From the NCBI GenBank assembly GCA_050953825.1, contig JBMNNF010000005.1:1-64000 (forward strand): DNA of 64,000 bases, in the 5' to 3' direction. The notes under the pieces were generated by a model. It searched no databases. It saw nothing but the letters and a program-made list of their open reading frames with translations, and was not told the DNA's origin. Below, one piece after another: positions 35,209-43,378 of this stretch. The translations under genes were made by a program, and so were the position numbers. This stretch comes from DUQW01 sp050953825. GTDB taxonomy: Bacteria > Bacillota_I > Bacilli_A > Acholeplasmatales > Acholeplasmataceae. How positions within the stretch are numbered: position 1 is the stretch's first letter; each line of letters begins with the position of its first letter.

Positions 35209-35783
35209 TATTTAAATTTGATAGTGCCTTCTTCACTATCCATTGATTCAATAATCGCTAGACTTTCCACTCGATATCCTTTTTCTCTTAATATTTGTCC
35301 GCCTGGTTGAAATCCTTTTTCAATTGCAATTCCAATTCCAGCAATTGAAACTTTAGCTTTGTTTAAAATATTAATTAATCCTAAACAAGCTCTACCATTA
35401 GCCAAGAAATCATCAATAATTAGAACTCTATCCTTTTCATTTAAAAAGGCCTTTTCAATGGAAATGTAATATTCTAAATTTTTGGTATATGAATAAACTG
35501 TTGAAGTGTAAGCTTCACCAACATTTAAACTTGATCCCTTTTTAGCAAAGACAACCGGTATATTACCAAATTTTACTGCAGTTAGTAAAGCGAGAGCGAT
35601 GCCAGATGATTCAATTGTAACAATTTTAGTGATTTTTTCATTTTTAAATAATTGATACCACTCATCAGCCATCATATTTAAAAGACTTGGATCTAATTGA
35701 TGATTTAAAAAAGAATTAACCTTTAAAATATTTCCTGGTAATATTTTGCCTCTTTTTAAAATTTCTTTTTGAATAAAAGTCAT
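35208..35783 (-). CDS. xpt: Xanthine phosphoribosyltransferase
   Basis: 191 residues. It converts xanthine and PRPP to XMP in purine salvage. The N-terminus FIQKEILKRGKILPGNILKVNSFLNHQLDP and the PRPP loop VLIIDDFLANGRA are diagnostic of Xpt, and GIGIAIEKGFQ.GG is also conserved. In Bacillus this gene is controlled by a guanine riboswitch; I searched its upstream region by eye and see none. A TTGATA-18-TATAGT promoter lies about 40-75 nt upstream, and GAGAGGAGA precedes the ATG. Confidence 0.94.
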   Translation of the reverse strand: MTFIQKEILKRGKILPGNILKVNSFLNHQLDPSLLNMMADEWYQLFKNEKITKIVTIESSGIALALLTAVKFGNIPVVFAKKGSSLNVGEAYTSTVYSYTKNLEYYISIEKAFLNEKDRVLIIDDFLANGRACLGLINILNKAKVSIAGIGIAIEKGFQPGGQILREKGYRVESLAIIESMDSEEGTIKFK

Positions 35784-35995
35784 AATAATCTCCTCTCAAA
35801 TCAAACTCTTTTACTATATAAATAAACTACTACATTTATCAACAATTATCAATCCTTTTAGCAGTAAAAAACATATAACAATTTGAAAAAACGTTTTATA
35901 TATTTTAATTAATGTCCTAAAATTGGCAATAAAATTTGATTTTATTGTATAGATATTATAAAAATACCGTGTTATAATCTAAATAAGGTGGTAGT
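35784..35995. promoter_or_regulatory. Divergent promoter region between xpt and the zinc-ribbon membrane gene
   Basis: Very AT-rich. It holds a TTGATA/TATAGT promoter for xpt (minus strand), an AAAACGTTTT palindrome at 35888-35897, and GTGTTATAAT (extended -10) 20 nt before the plus-strand gene at 35996. No purine riboswitch pattern is recognisable. Confidence 0.4.
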
Positions 35996-36292
35996 ATGAT
36001 AAAAAAAAGAATGATAATAATTTTGGTAATTACGCTTGTTGGCTTAATTGTTGGTGCCGTCATGATGATTACTGGTATCAATCAAGAAAAAGAAGTAGTA
36101 ACGATTATTGGAATCGCATTGCTGATATTGAGTTTTGCTTTTGGGTTTGGTTCAGTAGTTTACCTAAAACTAAACGCAACCAATTACTGCCCAATTTGTG
36201 GCAAAAGAAAAGTAGCGATGTCAATAACTTTTGATGGTATTACCCACCATAAGTATGAATGTCCTAAGTGTTTTAAAGGTGAAAGAATTTAA
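35996..36292 (+). CDS. Small membrane protein with C-terminal zinc ribbon
   Basis: 98 residues, function unknown. Two hydrophobic helices (about 5-25 and 33-57) form a hairpin. A cytoplasmic zinc ribbon CPICGKRK...YECPKC (about 66-94) follows. AAGGTGG precedes the ATG at good spacing. It probably tethers a zinc ribbon to the inner face of the membrane. I recognise no named family. Confidence 0.6.
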   Translation: MIKKRMIIILVITLVGLIVGAVMMITGINQEKEVVTIIGIALLILSFAFGFGSVVYLKLNATNYCPICGKRKVAMSITFDGITHHKYECPKCFKGERI

Positions 36293-36344
36293 GAAGGTGG
36301 AGTAAGAGATTGGCGGTATTCAATACCATAATGGGATATTCATA

Positions 36345-37022
36345 ATGAAAAAACTAATAAATATTTTACAAAAAAATAAAGATCTTAAATATAAGGAATT
36401 TATATCTAGATTAATTCCTAATATTGATGTTAACACAATTATCGGAGTTAGAACACCGATTTTACGCAAGATTGCTTTAGACATAATAAAAAATGATTAC
36501 CAAAATGAATTTTTAAGTTCGTTACCTCATCAATATTATGAAGAATATCAAATTCACTCAATATTGTTATCTTATAAAATGAATTATCACAAGTTAATTA
36601 ACTATATCAATGATTTTTTGCCATATATCAATAATTGGGCGACTTGTGATACGCTTCTTCCTAAAATCGGTGTCGAAAACTTAGATAATTTTTATCATCA
36701 TATATTAAATTGGATCAATTCTGATCACGAGTATACAGTTAGATTTGGGGTTTATATGATTATGAAAAATTACTTAAATAATCAAAATATTAGCCAACAC
36801 TTAGATGAGATAGTTAAAATAAAAAGTGAAAAATATTATATTAATATGATGATTTCGTGGACTTTTGCTGAAGCTTTATCAATAGATTATGAGACTACCA
36901 TAAAATATATTGAAAGAAAAACTTTGAGTAAGTTTGTCCAAAATAAATCAATTCAAAAAGCTATTGAATCAAGAAAAATACCACAAGAAAGAAAAGAATA
37001 CTTAAGACATTTAAAAATATGA
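36345..37022 (+). CDS. AlkD-like DNA alkylation repair protein (HEAT-like repeats)
   Basis: 225 residues, all-helical. NTIIGVRTPILRKIALDI, EEYQIHSILLSYK, FLPYINNWATCDTL and VRFGVYMIMKNYL are the landmarks of the AlkD/AlkC-type HEAT-like family that removes N3- and N7-alkylated bases. WATCD includes the catalytic-site Asp of AlkD. The stop overlaps the next gene as ATGA. No SOS-type operator is recognisable. Repair activity is inferred from the family. Confidence 0.78.
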   Translation: MKKLINILQKNKDLKYKEFISRLIPNIDVNTIIGVRTPILRKIALDIIKNDYQNEFLSSLPHQYYEEYQIHSILLSYKMNYHKLINYINDFLPYINNWATCDTLLPKIGVENLDNFYHHILNWINSDHEYTVRFGVYMIMKNYLNNQNISQHLDEIVKIKSEKYYINMMISWTFAEALSIDYETTIKYIERKTLSKFVQNKSIQKAIESRKIPQERKEYLRHLKI

Positions 37023-37462
37023 AATTTAATGATGAATTTAACATAATTATAGGGCAGAATCTGCATTTAAAAATTTTATATCGAGATGAAGGAGATGATG
37101 AAGAAATTCCATATTATTACTATGGAATTTTTTTAGATGATATTAAAAAACCAATTGGTAAAATAAGTATTAGAATTGGTCATAATTATCATTCTTATTA
37201 TAATGGCAATATTGGTTATGATATTGATGAAGAATATCAAGGCCATCATTATGCATATGAAGCGTCTAAATTAGTAATACCAGTTGCTAAATATCATAAG
37301 ATGGAATATCTAATTATCACTTGCGATGAGTCAAATCTTGCCTCAGCTAAAACAATCGAAAAACTTGGGGCTAAACTAATTGAGGTCGTCGATCCACCAA
37401 AAGATTATTTATTTTATTTTGAAGGAATTGAAAAACATAAAATTTATAGATTAGATATCTAA
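37019..37462 (+). CDS. GNAT-family N-acetyltransferase
   Basis: 147 residues. The central beta strands, then GNIGYDIDEEYQGHHYAYEASKLVIPVAKYH, carry the acetyl-CoA-binding Q/R-x-x-G-x-G/A region in a weak form (YQGHHYAYEA), and ITCDESNLASAKTIEKLGAKLIE is the typical C-terminal GNAT segment. The acceptor substrate is unknown. It overlaps the AlkD-like gene by 4 nt, so the two are co-expressed. Confidence 0.75.
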   Translation: MKFNDEFNIIIGQNLHLKILYRDEGDDEEIPYYYYGIFLDDIKKPIGKISIRIGHNYHSYYNGNIGYDIDEEYQGHHYAYEASKLVIPVAKYHKMEYLIITCDESNLASAKTIEKLGAKLIEVVDPPKDYLFYFEGIEKHKIYRLDI

Positions 37463-37505
37463 TTATATTGTTTTATGATACAATACATTTAGGGATTTTG
37501 ATAAT

Positions 37506-38489
37506 ATGAACTATAATTATAAATCGAAGTTAAACTTAAAAGAAACGCAAATAGCGATTAAATTAGTTAAAGATACTTTTGAAAGAAAACTATCAAAAGC
37601 ACTAAACTTGCATCGTGTTAGTGCTCCAGTGATAGTTTTTTCAAAAGATAAAATTAATGATGATTTAGGTGCAAAAAATTCAGCATTAAAATTTAAAATA
37701 CCTAATTTAGATAATAAAGATATTGAAATTGTCCAAAGTTTGGCAAAGTGGAAAAGAATGGCTTTACAAAGATATGATTTTATCATGTATGAAGGATTAT
37801 ATACTGATATGAATGCCCTAAGACCTAATGATGTTATCGACAACATTCATTCAATCTATGTTGACCAATGGGATTGGGAATTAATTATCATGAAAGAAGA
37901 TCGAACGCTAGATTTTTTAAAAGATGTCGTTAAAAGAATCATGTGTGCCTTACATGAAACTAAAGTAATAGTTAATCAAAAATTTCCTAAGTTAAATGAA
38001 ACCATATGTAAAGATGTTTACTTTATTAGTAGCGAAGATTTAATTAAAAAATATCCTAAAGCCGATTTATTAGAAAGGGAAAGACTAATTACTAAAGAAT
38101 ATAAAACGGTCTTTATTTATGGAATATCACCGCTTGATGGTGAATCAATGCGGGCTCCAGACTATGACGACTGGACATTGAATGGTGATATTTTAATGTG
38201 GTCAGATACCACAAATGGAGCTATTGAAATTTCATCAATGGGAATTAGAGTTGATAAAGATAGCCTTTTAAAACAAATTACATTATCAAATCGTGAGGAT
38301 TTATTAAAAGGTAAATACCATCAAATGATATTAAATGAAGAATTACCCCTAACTATTGGTGGCGGCATTGGACAATCAAGGATTTGTATGATTTTACTGG
38401 AAAAATATCATATCGCTGAAGTTCAAGCTTCACTTTGGAGTGAAGAAGAACTCGTTAAGTTAAAAGAATTAAACATTAATATTTTATAA
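37506..38489 (+). CDS. asnA: Aspartate-ammonia ligase (asparagine synthetase A)
   Basis: 327 residues. It makes asparagine from aspartate, ammonia and ATP. The fold is class-II-synthetase-like. NLHRVSAPVIV, LQRYDFIMYEGLYTDMNALRP, YVDQWDWE, ISPLDGESMRAPDYDDW and LPLTIGGGIGQSRICM are AnsA-family landmarks. Length matches the family. A TTTTATGATACAAT stretch upstream may be its promoter. It is followed 2 nt later by a GNAT gene. Confidence 0.95.
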   Translation: MNYNYKSKLNLKETQIAIKLVKDTFERKLSKALNLHRVSAPVIVFSKDKINDDLGAKNSALKFKIPNLDNKDIEIVQSLAKWKRMALQRYDFIMYEGLYTDMNALRPNDVIDNIHSIYVDQWDWELIIMKEDRTLDFLKDVVKRIMCALHETKVIVNQKFPKLNETICKDVYFISSEDLIKKYPKADLLERERLITKEYKTVFIYGISPLDGESMRAPDYDDWTLNGDILMWSDTTNGAIEISSMGIRVDKDSLLKQITLSNREDLLKGKYHQMILNEELPLTIGGGIGQSRICMILLEKYHIAEVQASLWSEEELVKLKELNINIL

Positions 38490-38491
38490 TT

Positions 38492-39043
38492 ATGAATCCA
38501 CATATTGATTTATCAAATGTCATATTAAAAACCAAAAGGATAATCTTAAGACCATTTACTTTATGTGATTTAGATGATTTTTATGATTATGCTAGTGTCC
38601 CCGGAGTTGGTGAAATGGCGGGATGGTCTCATCATAAAAATAAAGATGAATCTTTAAGAATTCTTCATATTTTTATTGAGGAAAAAAAGACTTTTGCGAT
38701 TGAGTACCAAGGTAAAGTTATTGGGTCATTAGGAATTGAAGAGTATGATGAAAAATTATATCCTGAACTTGATAATCAAAAAGGAAGATCAATTGGCTAT
38801 GTATTAAGTAAAGATTACTGGGGATTAGGGTTAATGCCAGAAGCGATAAAAGAAGTTATTCGATATTGTTTTGAGGAGTTAAAGTTAGATTTTTTAGAGG
38901 CCGGATACTTTACTTTTAATAAGCAATCAGCTAGAGTTTTAGAAAAATGTGGGTTTAAATCTCATAATGAGTTAAAACTTAATCGACTCGGTCAAGAAAT
39001 TGAGACTGTGAAAATGATTCTTAAAAATAATATTAAACTGTAA
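38492..39043 (+). CDS. GNAT-family N-acetyltransferase, RimJ/RimL-like
   Basis: 183 residues. LKTKRIILRPFTLCDLDDFYDYAS is the typical RimJ/RimL/ribosomal-protein-type GNAT start. IGYVLSKDYWGLGLMPEAIKEVIRYCFEEL provides the acetyl-CoA pyrophosphate loop (GLGLMPEA), and NKQSARVLEKCGF is the C-terminal signature. The start lies 2 nt after the asnA stop. Acceptor unknown; members act on protein N-termini or antibiotics. Confidence 0.85.
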   Translation: MNPHIDLSNVILKTKRIILRPFTLCDLDDFYDYASVPGVGEMAGWSHHKNKDESLRILHIFIEEKKTFAIEYQGKVIGSLGIEEYDEKLYPELDNQKGRSIGYVLSKDYWGLGLMPEAIKEVIRYCFEELKLDFLEAGYFTFNKQSARVLEKCGFKSHNELKLNRLGQEIETVKMILKNNIKL

Positions 39044-39080
39044 GTTTATTGAAAATTTTATAGAAACATATTAAGATATA

Positions 39081-39205
39081 ACTACCATAAAGAGTGTGTA
39101 AGGGACTGCCCCAATGACCACACAGCAACCTGCCAAAGGGTAAGGTGCTAAAGGCAGAGCGATGGTAACTTCCAATTTTACCCATCGCTATGATGGGTTT
39201 TATTT
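39081..39205 (+). promoter_or_regulatory. S-box-superfamily SAM riboswitch lacking P4, with terminator
   Basis: The core matches the S-box consensus: AAAGAG, AAGGGACTG.CCC, AATGA, GCAACC and AAGGTGCTAA. P1 is TACCAT (39083-39088) with ATGGTA (39162-39167). P2 is TGTGT with ACACA (39095-39099, 39120-39124). The P2 loop CTGCC (39106-39110) pairs with GGCAG (39153-39157), the S-box pseudoknot. There is no P4 hairpin between J3/4 and P1, as in SAM-IV and SAM-I/IV forms. The terminator is ACCCATC / GATGGGT (39180-39198) plus T-run. The antiterminator AGCGATGG (39158-39165) pairs with CCATCGCT (39182-39189). Ligand-bound OFF switch by logic. Confidence 0.88.
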
Positions 39206-39247
39206 ATCCTCTCTTTTGGGAATCAATAATGATGAGGGAGAGTTAAC

Positions 39248-39841
39248 ATGTATAAAAGAAACAAGGAAATTGATCCAAGAGAATTAGTTAATCCAATGTT
39301 TTTATCTTGGAATGAAGAATTAACAGAAGATGAATTAAGAAAAAACTTAATCAAGTTAGTTACCGGATATAAGTTACAAGAAATATTTGAAAAAAGTGAT
39401 AGAAGTTTTGAAATTAAACGTTTAACCAATAAGCTATATTTTCAAGTGACAAAACCCAATTTAAAAATTAGATGGGATGATTATTGCGAGAAAATTCATC
39501 AGGAATATTTAGAAGATGCAATTAATCAATATCGTAAATATCGACCTATAAAAGTTACAACGACATTTAATATATATCCTTACTATAATTGTGGTAGTAA
39601 AAAAATTTTATTTAATTTAGATATGTGGGTTAGTGATGATCAAAAACGACACATTTGGTTATATACTAAAGATGAAATTAGAAAAAAAGAAGAAACAAAT
39701 AAGGCTAGGAAAAAATTGGTCGATAAAGTTTACTACTATCAGAAAAGAAGGGGAAATTATGTTTTTTATGAGGGCCAAATTTATTTATTAATCAGTGTTT
39801 ATTGGCTTAATAATTCCCAACGTCTGTCTTGTAATTTTTGA
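39248..39841 (+). CDS. Unknown protein under SAM-riboswitch control, interrupted 5' portion
   Basis: The open frame gives 197 residues, but the last part (from about 39780) runs into inserted sequence. GAGGGAGAG precedes the ATG. It is rich in Lys, Asn, Tyr and Arg, with no membrane segment and no motif I recognise. The downstream piece at about 42086-42334 is on the same strand, in the same frame, of similar composition and without a start of its own. I therefore read the two as one gene split by the phage-like segment 39.8-42.1 kb. The SAM riboswitch would tie it to methionine/SAM supply, but the protein resembles no methionine-pathway enzyme known to me. Confidence 0.55.
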   Translation: MYKRNKEIDPRELVNPMFLSWNEELTEDELRKNLIKLVTGYKLQEIFEKSDRSFEIKRLTNKLYFQVTKPNLKIRWDDYCEKIHQEYLEDAINQYRKYRPIKVTTTFNIYPYYNCGSKKILFNLDMWVSDDQKRHIWLYTKDEIRKKEETNKARKKLVDKVYYYQKRRGNYVFYEGQIYLLISVYWLNNSQRLSCNF

Positions 39842-42081
39842 GTTTCTTGGATAGCTTGATATACTAAATCGGCTACTGGTCTAACTTCTCCATCACCTAA
39901 TTTAAACTCTACCTCTAATTTCGTTCTTTTTATTAAACCTTCTAAAATGTTATCTAACGCTTTATATTCTTTCAATGTTAAAACACTGCTATTAGTTTTA
40001 GTGAGGGCTTGCAAGTTCAATTCGATATCAGTTACCATATCTAAATCACTATATATCCTAATTAGTGGTCGTTTGATAGTTGTTTCTTTTCCGTCAATAG
40101 TGACTGGTATTTCTACTTCTTTTAATAACTGTCTTGCGTTTTCTCTTACTCTAAAAGCGTTAACGTTTTTGTTTTTGCCAGTTAAAATACCCTTTCTAAA
40201 ATTTGATAGAGTTTCTAACATAATTCTTACTTGTTCTGGGTGGTTGTATCTATACTTAACTTGTGTTTGATTAAGTTTATATAATTCTCTAACTTGAGTA
40301 ATCTTATGTGCGATACCTTTATCAATAATTTCTCTTAATACTTTATATTCTGCTGCTTTAAATTGTTCTCTTACATATTTTCTTAAAGTATTGTAGTGGT
40401 CTTTATTTTGTGTAATAAACTCTTTAAGTGATATATCTATGTTTTCTTTTATTAAAATATCTCCAATAGTTTTATCTAATAATTGATGTGCTATAGCGTT
40501 TCTTCTTGCTATCGTTCCTATATTAGAGTTTAATTCATCAATAAAAGGGAAGTCAGTTTGATTATATAAATAATTTATTCTTGATGACAATGTGTTTCTT
40601 AAGGCGTTCCACTTAAAGTTTTTAGTTCCGTTTTCTTGCTTTTCAAAAAATTCAGCGTCTGTTTCATAAGGTGTCGTTTCAAAATAATTGTTAGGGCTTT
40701 CTTTTAATGAATATCGATTGTTAGGGTCGCTATTGATTTTCTTGCCCTTGACATTTTTATTGTCTTGTTGTATATTATTAGTGGGCGAAGTAGTGTAATT
40801 CACCCAGGTTAGACCGCTTTGACGGGCACTGGTTTCTACCGCCCTTTTTATTTTGACTAAATCTAATCTTGTTAGGTGTAGTTGTTTGTCTCCAGCGTTT
40901 CTAATATTCGCCAACACTGTGTAAATTTCATTTTCGATAAATAAACCGCCTAAAATATAATCAAAAGTATTACTGTCGTTTGCTTTATAACTATCTACTT
41001 TTTTATCAATTATTACTCCATTTTTTATGATGTCTCCAATATTTTCATACGTATATAATAAAGCGTTTTTATAATCAGTATTTGTTTTTATATTTTTTCT
41101 TAAACTATTTAATGTTTTGTCAATACCTTTTTTAGTTATTCTTATATCGTTACCATTTGGGTCATAAATAATGTTTGTGTCTAGGCTCTCATATATATTT
41201 TTAATATTTGTTTTGTCCCTAGCATTGTTATCATATTTGATTTTTCCGTTATATTCTTTATTATCTATTTTTGTTTTAATGTTATTAACCGCTGATATTT
41301 GGTCTGCTATTCTACCGTATTTATTGTAGTTAATGTTAGTAGTTGCTGTAACAAAATCAAAAATAGTTCCATTATCTTGAACTTCAATACCAGTAATATT
41401 TAATATTTCTTTTTCTATTTGATTTATCCTATCGGCACTATTAGTGTCGTTTTTTATTTTCTTATATTCTTGAAGCAAATTATTTATTGTTTTTTGTTTG
41501 GTATCTTTTATACTATATCTTGCTACTATCTCTCCGGTTTCTAAATTGAACTTACCAAAAGTTATATCTGGCTCTATTTGAACAAAGCGATTAGACATTA
41601 TTTCGTTATAGGCTTTTAAGGTGTCTATGATATGTATTTTTTTACTGTAATCTTTATCTACTAATTCTTTAACTTTAATACTATCTATCATCTCGTTGCC
41701 ATTAAAGGTATATACTTTTTCTGATTTTCCATTAACGTGTTTATAATATAAGCCGTCTTTTCTTTTTTCAAAATAACGTTGTTCAAAAAGTTTCGTATCA
41801 TATTTTCTTAAATTGCCCATGCCTCCAGTATCATTTAAAGCTGTTTGAAAAGCTTTCCTTATTTGGTAGAGATATTTTATCTCGGCTTTCGCCTCTTGTG
41901 TTTTCGCTTTTTTCAATTCTAATTTATAGATAAAGTGATTATATATATTTCTAAAAATAGTAGGTTCTTTTTCAAGTAGTTCTATTGCTGTATCATAAGC
42001 TAAATCTTCTTCCATTAAACTTGCTACTAATTCAGTTTTATATAACAGTTCTGGCGATTCCAAAGATTGCTTTTCAAGCAA
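39799..42081 (-). CDS. Fragment of a phage large polyvalent (LPD/MuF-type) protein
   Basis: About 760 codons open on the minus strand, with a natural-looking stop at 39799 but no credible start: the first TTG (42081) has no ribosome-binding site and a stop lies 7 codons upstream. The N-terminal segment (ELVASLMEEDLAYDTAIELL.KEPTIFRNIYNHFIYKLELKKA.....IRKAFQTALNDTGG) resembles the region after the zincin domain in giant phage head/MuF polyproteins. NRYSLKES is a common linker in them. KQLHLTRLDLVKIKRAVET and long helical, Asn/Lys-rich stretches follow. It looks like a captured piece of a prophage gene, oriented against the gene it splits. No phage genes accompany it. Confidence 0.5.
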   Translation of the reverse strand: MLEKQSLESPELLYKTELVASLMEEDLAYDTAIELLEKEPTIFRNIYNHFIYKLELKKAKTQEAKAEIKYLYQIRKAFQTALNDTGGMGNLRKYDTKLFEQRYFEKRKDGLYYKHVNGKSEKVYTFNGNEMIDSIKVKELVDKDYSKKIHIIDTLKAYNEIMSNRFVQIEPDITFGKFNLETGEIVARYSIKDTKQKTINNLLQEYKKIKNDTNSADRINQIEKEILNITGIEVQDNGTIFDFVTATTNINYNKYGRIADQISAVNNIKTKIDNKEYNGKIKYDNNARDKTNIKNIYESLDTNIIYDPNGNDIRITKKGIDKTLNSLRKNIKTNTDYKNALLYTYENIGDIIKNGVIIDKKVDSYKANDSNTFDYILGGLFIENEIYTVLANIRNAGDKQLHLTRLDLVKIKRAVETSARQSGLTWVNYTTSPTNNIQQDNKNVKGKKINSDPNNRYSLKESPNNYFETTPYETDAEFFEKQENGTKNFKWNALRNTLSSRINYLYNQTDFPFIDELNSNIGTIARRNAIAHQLLDKTIGDILIKENIDISLKEFITQNKDHYNTLRKYVREQFKAAEYKVLREIIDKGIAHKITQVRELYKLNQTQVKYRYNHPEQVRIMLETLSNFRKGILTGKNKNVNAFRVRENARQLLKEVEIPVTIDGKETTIKRPLIRIYSDLDMVTDIELNLQALTKTNSSVLTLKEYKALDNILEGLIKRTKLEVEFKLGDGEVRPVADLVYQAIQETQKLQDRRWELLSQ

Positions 42082-42085
42082 TTTA

Positions 42086-42334
42086 AGTAAAATAAGACCT
42101 TATTATACAGCCCACGAAAACTTAAAGAACAAAGGATATTGTTATGAAAGAATTGGCAATCTGATATATTATCAAAACGATAATCACATTATTACCTATA
42201 ATTTAAGAGATAATACTTACATATCCAATTTGCCACTTAACGAAAAAATTACGAGAATATTATATAATTTCCAAAGAGAAGTTAGAAAGAATATAATAGA
42301 TATAGATATTGTCGAACCAACGAAAGGTAGGTGA
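42086..42334 (+). pseudogene. 3' portion of the interrupted SAM-riboswitch gene
   Basis: The frame from about 42086 to the TGA at 42332-42334 reads KIRPYYTAHENLKNKGYCYE... and ends VEPTKGR. It has no start codon with a ribosome-binding site and continues in the frame of the 39248 gene. It is Tyr/Asn/Lys-rich like the 5' portion. The exact junctions with the inserted segment are not clear; AATTTA occurs at both edges (39778-39783 and 42080-42085) and could be microhomology. Confidence 0.5.
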
Positions 42335-42340
42335 CTTTAT

Positions 42341-43288
42341 ATGAAACAAGATGATATTAAATATTTAAAACCACTTGATTTTGATCAATCTTGGGAGATA
42401 TGGTTCCAAGAAGTTAAAAATATCCCCAATCAAGTTAAAATAAATAGTATTAACAAGACGGAATATGGATCTTTAGTGTCATTTTATTTTGATAGTGTTC
42501 AAAATACTAAAGTTTATGCAAGGTTATATGTTAGTGATTTATCACTTGAATTAAACCGTCCATTAGTGATATTTTTCCATGGTGCTGGTGGTAAATCATC
42601 GGACGATTATTATATTAATAAATCACTTTATTGGGTTAAAAATGGTTTTTCGGTTTTAATGATGGACTGTCGTAATCAGGGTGGTTTAACCATTGATAGT
42701 AATGTCTATGCGCATATGGATCGAACTTATCAATCTAATGGGATAACCGATAAAAATACGGTTTATGATAAACTTTTGTATCAAGATGCGCTAAAGTTAT
42801 TAATGTTGACTAGAGATCAAAAAATAAAACTATTTAATCAATTTTATGATAAAGACATTATCGTCACGGGCAATTCTCAAGGTGGCCAAATGGCTTTAGC
42901 GGTCGCGTCATTATCTGATGTTCCTATTTTATGTCTTCCAGACATACCCTCAGGATGTGCGATTGTTTCGCGAATCGAAAGAAGATTAGGGAAATACACA
43001 CCTTATGATGATTTGATTCAAAAACATTCAGAATTAAAAGATTTAATTTATGAAAATGTTTCATATACCGATTTAATTAATTTGGTTGATAAAATTAAGT
43101 GTCCAGTCTTTTCATCAGTTGGAACTAAAGATGAAATTTGTCCGATGGAATTTTATCTTAAAGCTCATAACCAGATTCGAACAGAAAAAGAAGTAATTTA
43201 TTATGAAGGATATGGGCATGGCGGATTTGATAAGTTTCATTTTCCTAAAAAAATGGAATTTGTATTAAAGCACATTATTCCAAAATAA
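42341..43288 (+). CDS. Acetyl xylan esterase / cephalosporin-C deacetylase family (CE7)
   Basis: 315 residues. The start PLDFDQSWEIWFQEVKNIP and the order FHGAGGKSSD, MDCRNQGG (the RGQ-like motif of CE7), GNSQGGQMALAVASLSD (nucleophile Ser, about 190), SVGTKDEICP (Asp) and EGYGHGG (His) match carbohydrate esterase family 7. It removes acetyl groups from short xylo-oligosaccharides or other small acetyl esters in the cytoplasm. It may join the glucan enzymes in plant-polymer use. AAAGGTAGGTGA precedes the ATG. A terminator follows. Confidence 0.87.
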   Translation: MKQDDIKYLKPLDFDQSWEIWFQEVKNIPNQVKINSINKTEYGSLVSFYFDSVQNTKVYARLYVSDLSLELNRPLVIFFHGAGGKSSDDYYINKSLYWVKNGFSVLMMDCRNQGGLTIDSNVYAHMDRTYQSNGITDKNTVYDKLLYQDALKLLMLTRDQKIKLFNQFYDKDIIVTGNSQGGQMALAVASLSDVPILCLPDIPSGCAIVSRIERRLGKYTPYDDLIQKHSELKDLIYENVSYTDLINLVDKIKCPVFSSVGTKDEICPMEFYLKAHNQIRTEKEVIYYEGYGHGGFDKFHFPKKMEFVLKHIIPK

Positions 43289-43305
43289 AAATATAAACGA
43301 AGACT

Positions 43306-43332
43306 AAGGCTATAATTATATAGCCTTTTTTG
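43306..43332 (+). terminator. Intrinsic terminator of the CE7 esterase gene
   Basis: AAGGCTATA / TATAGCCTT (9 bp) with an ATTA loop and a T-run. Confidence 0.85.
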
Positions 43333-43378
43333 ATATAATAAGTATAGGTAATAATATATGAATCTTTAAGGAGGTAAC

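Noticed and set aside
35888..35897. AAAACGTTTT as a CcpA cre site
   Set aside because: Symmetric, but it lacks the TG...CA ends at the right distance.
35784..35995. Guanine riboswitch upstream of xpt
   Set aside because: No TATA...stem, conserved loop or terminator hairpin of the purine class is present in the xpt leader.
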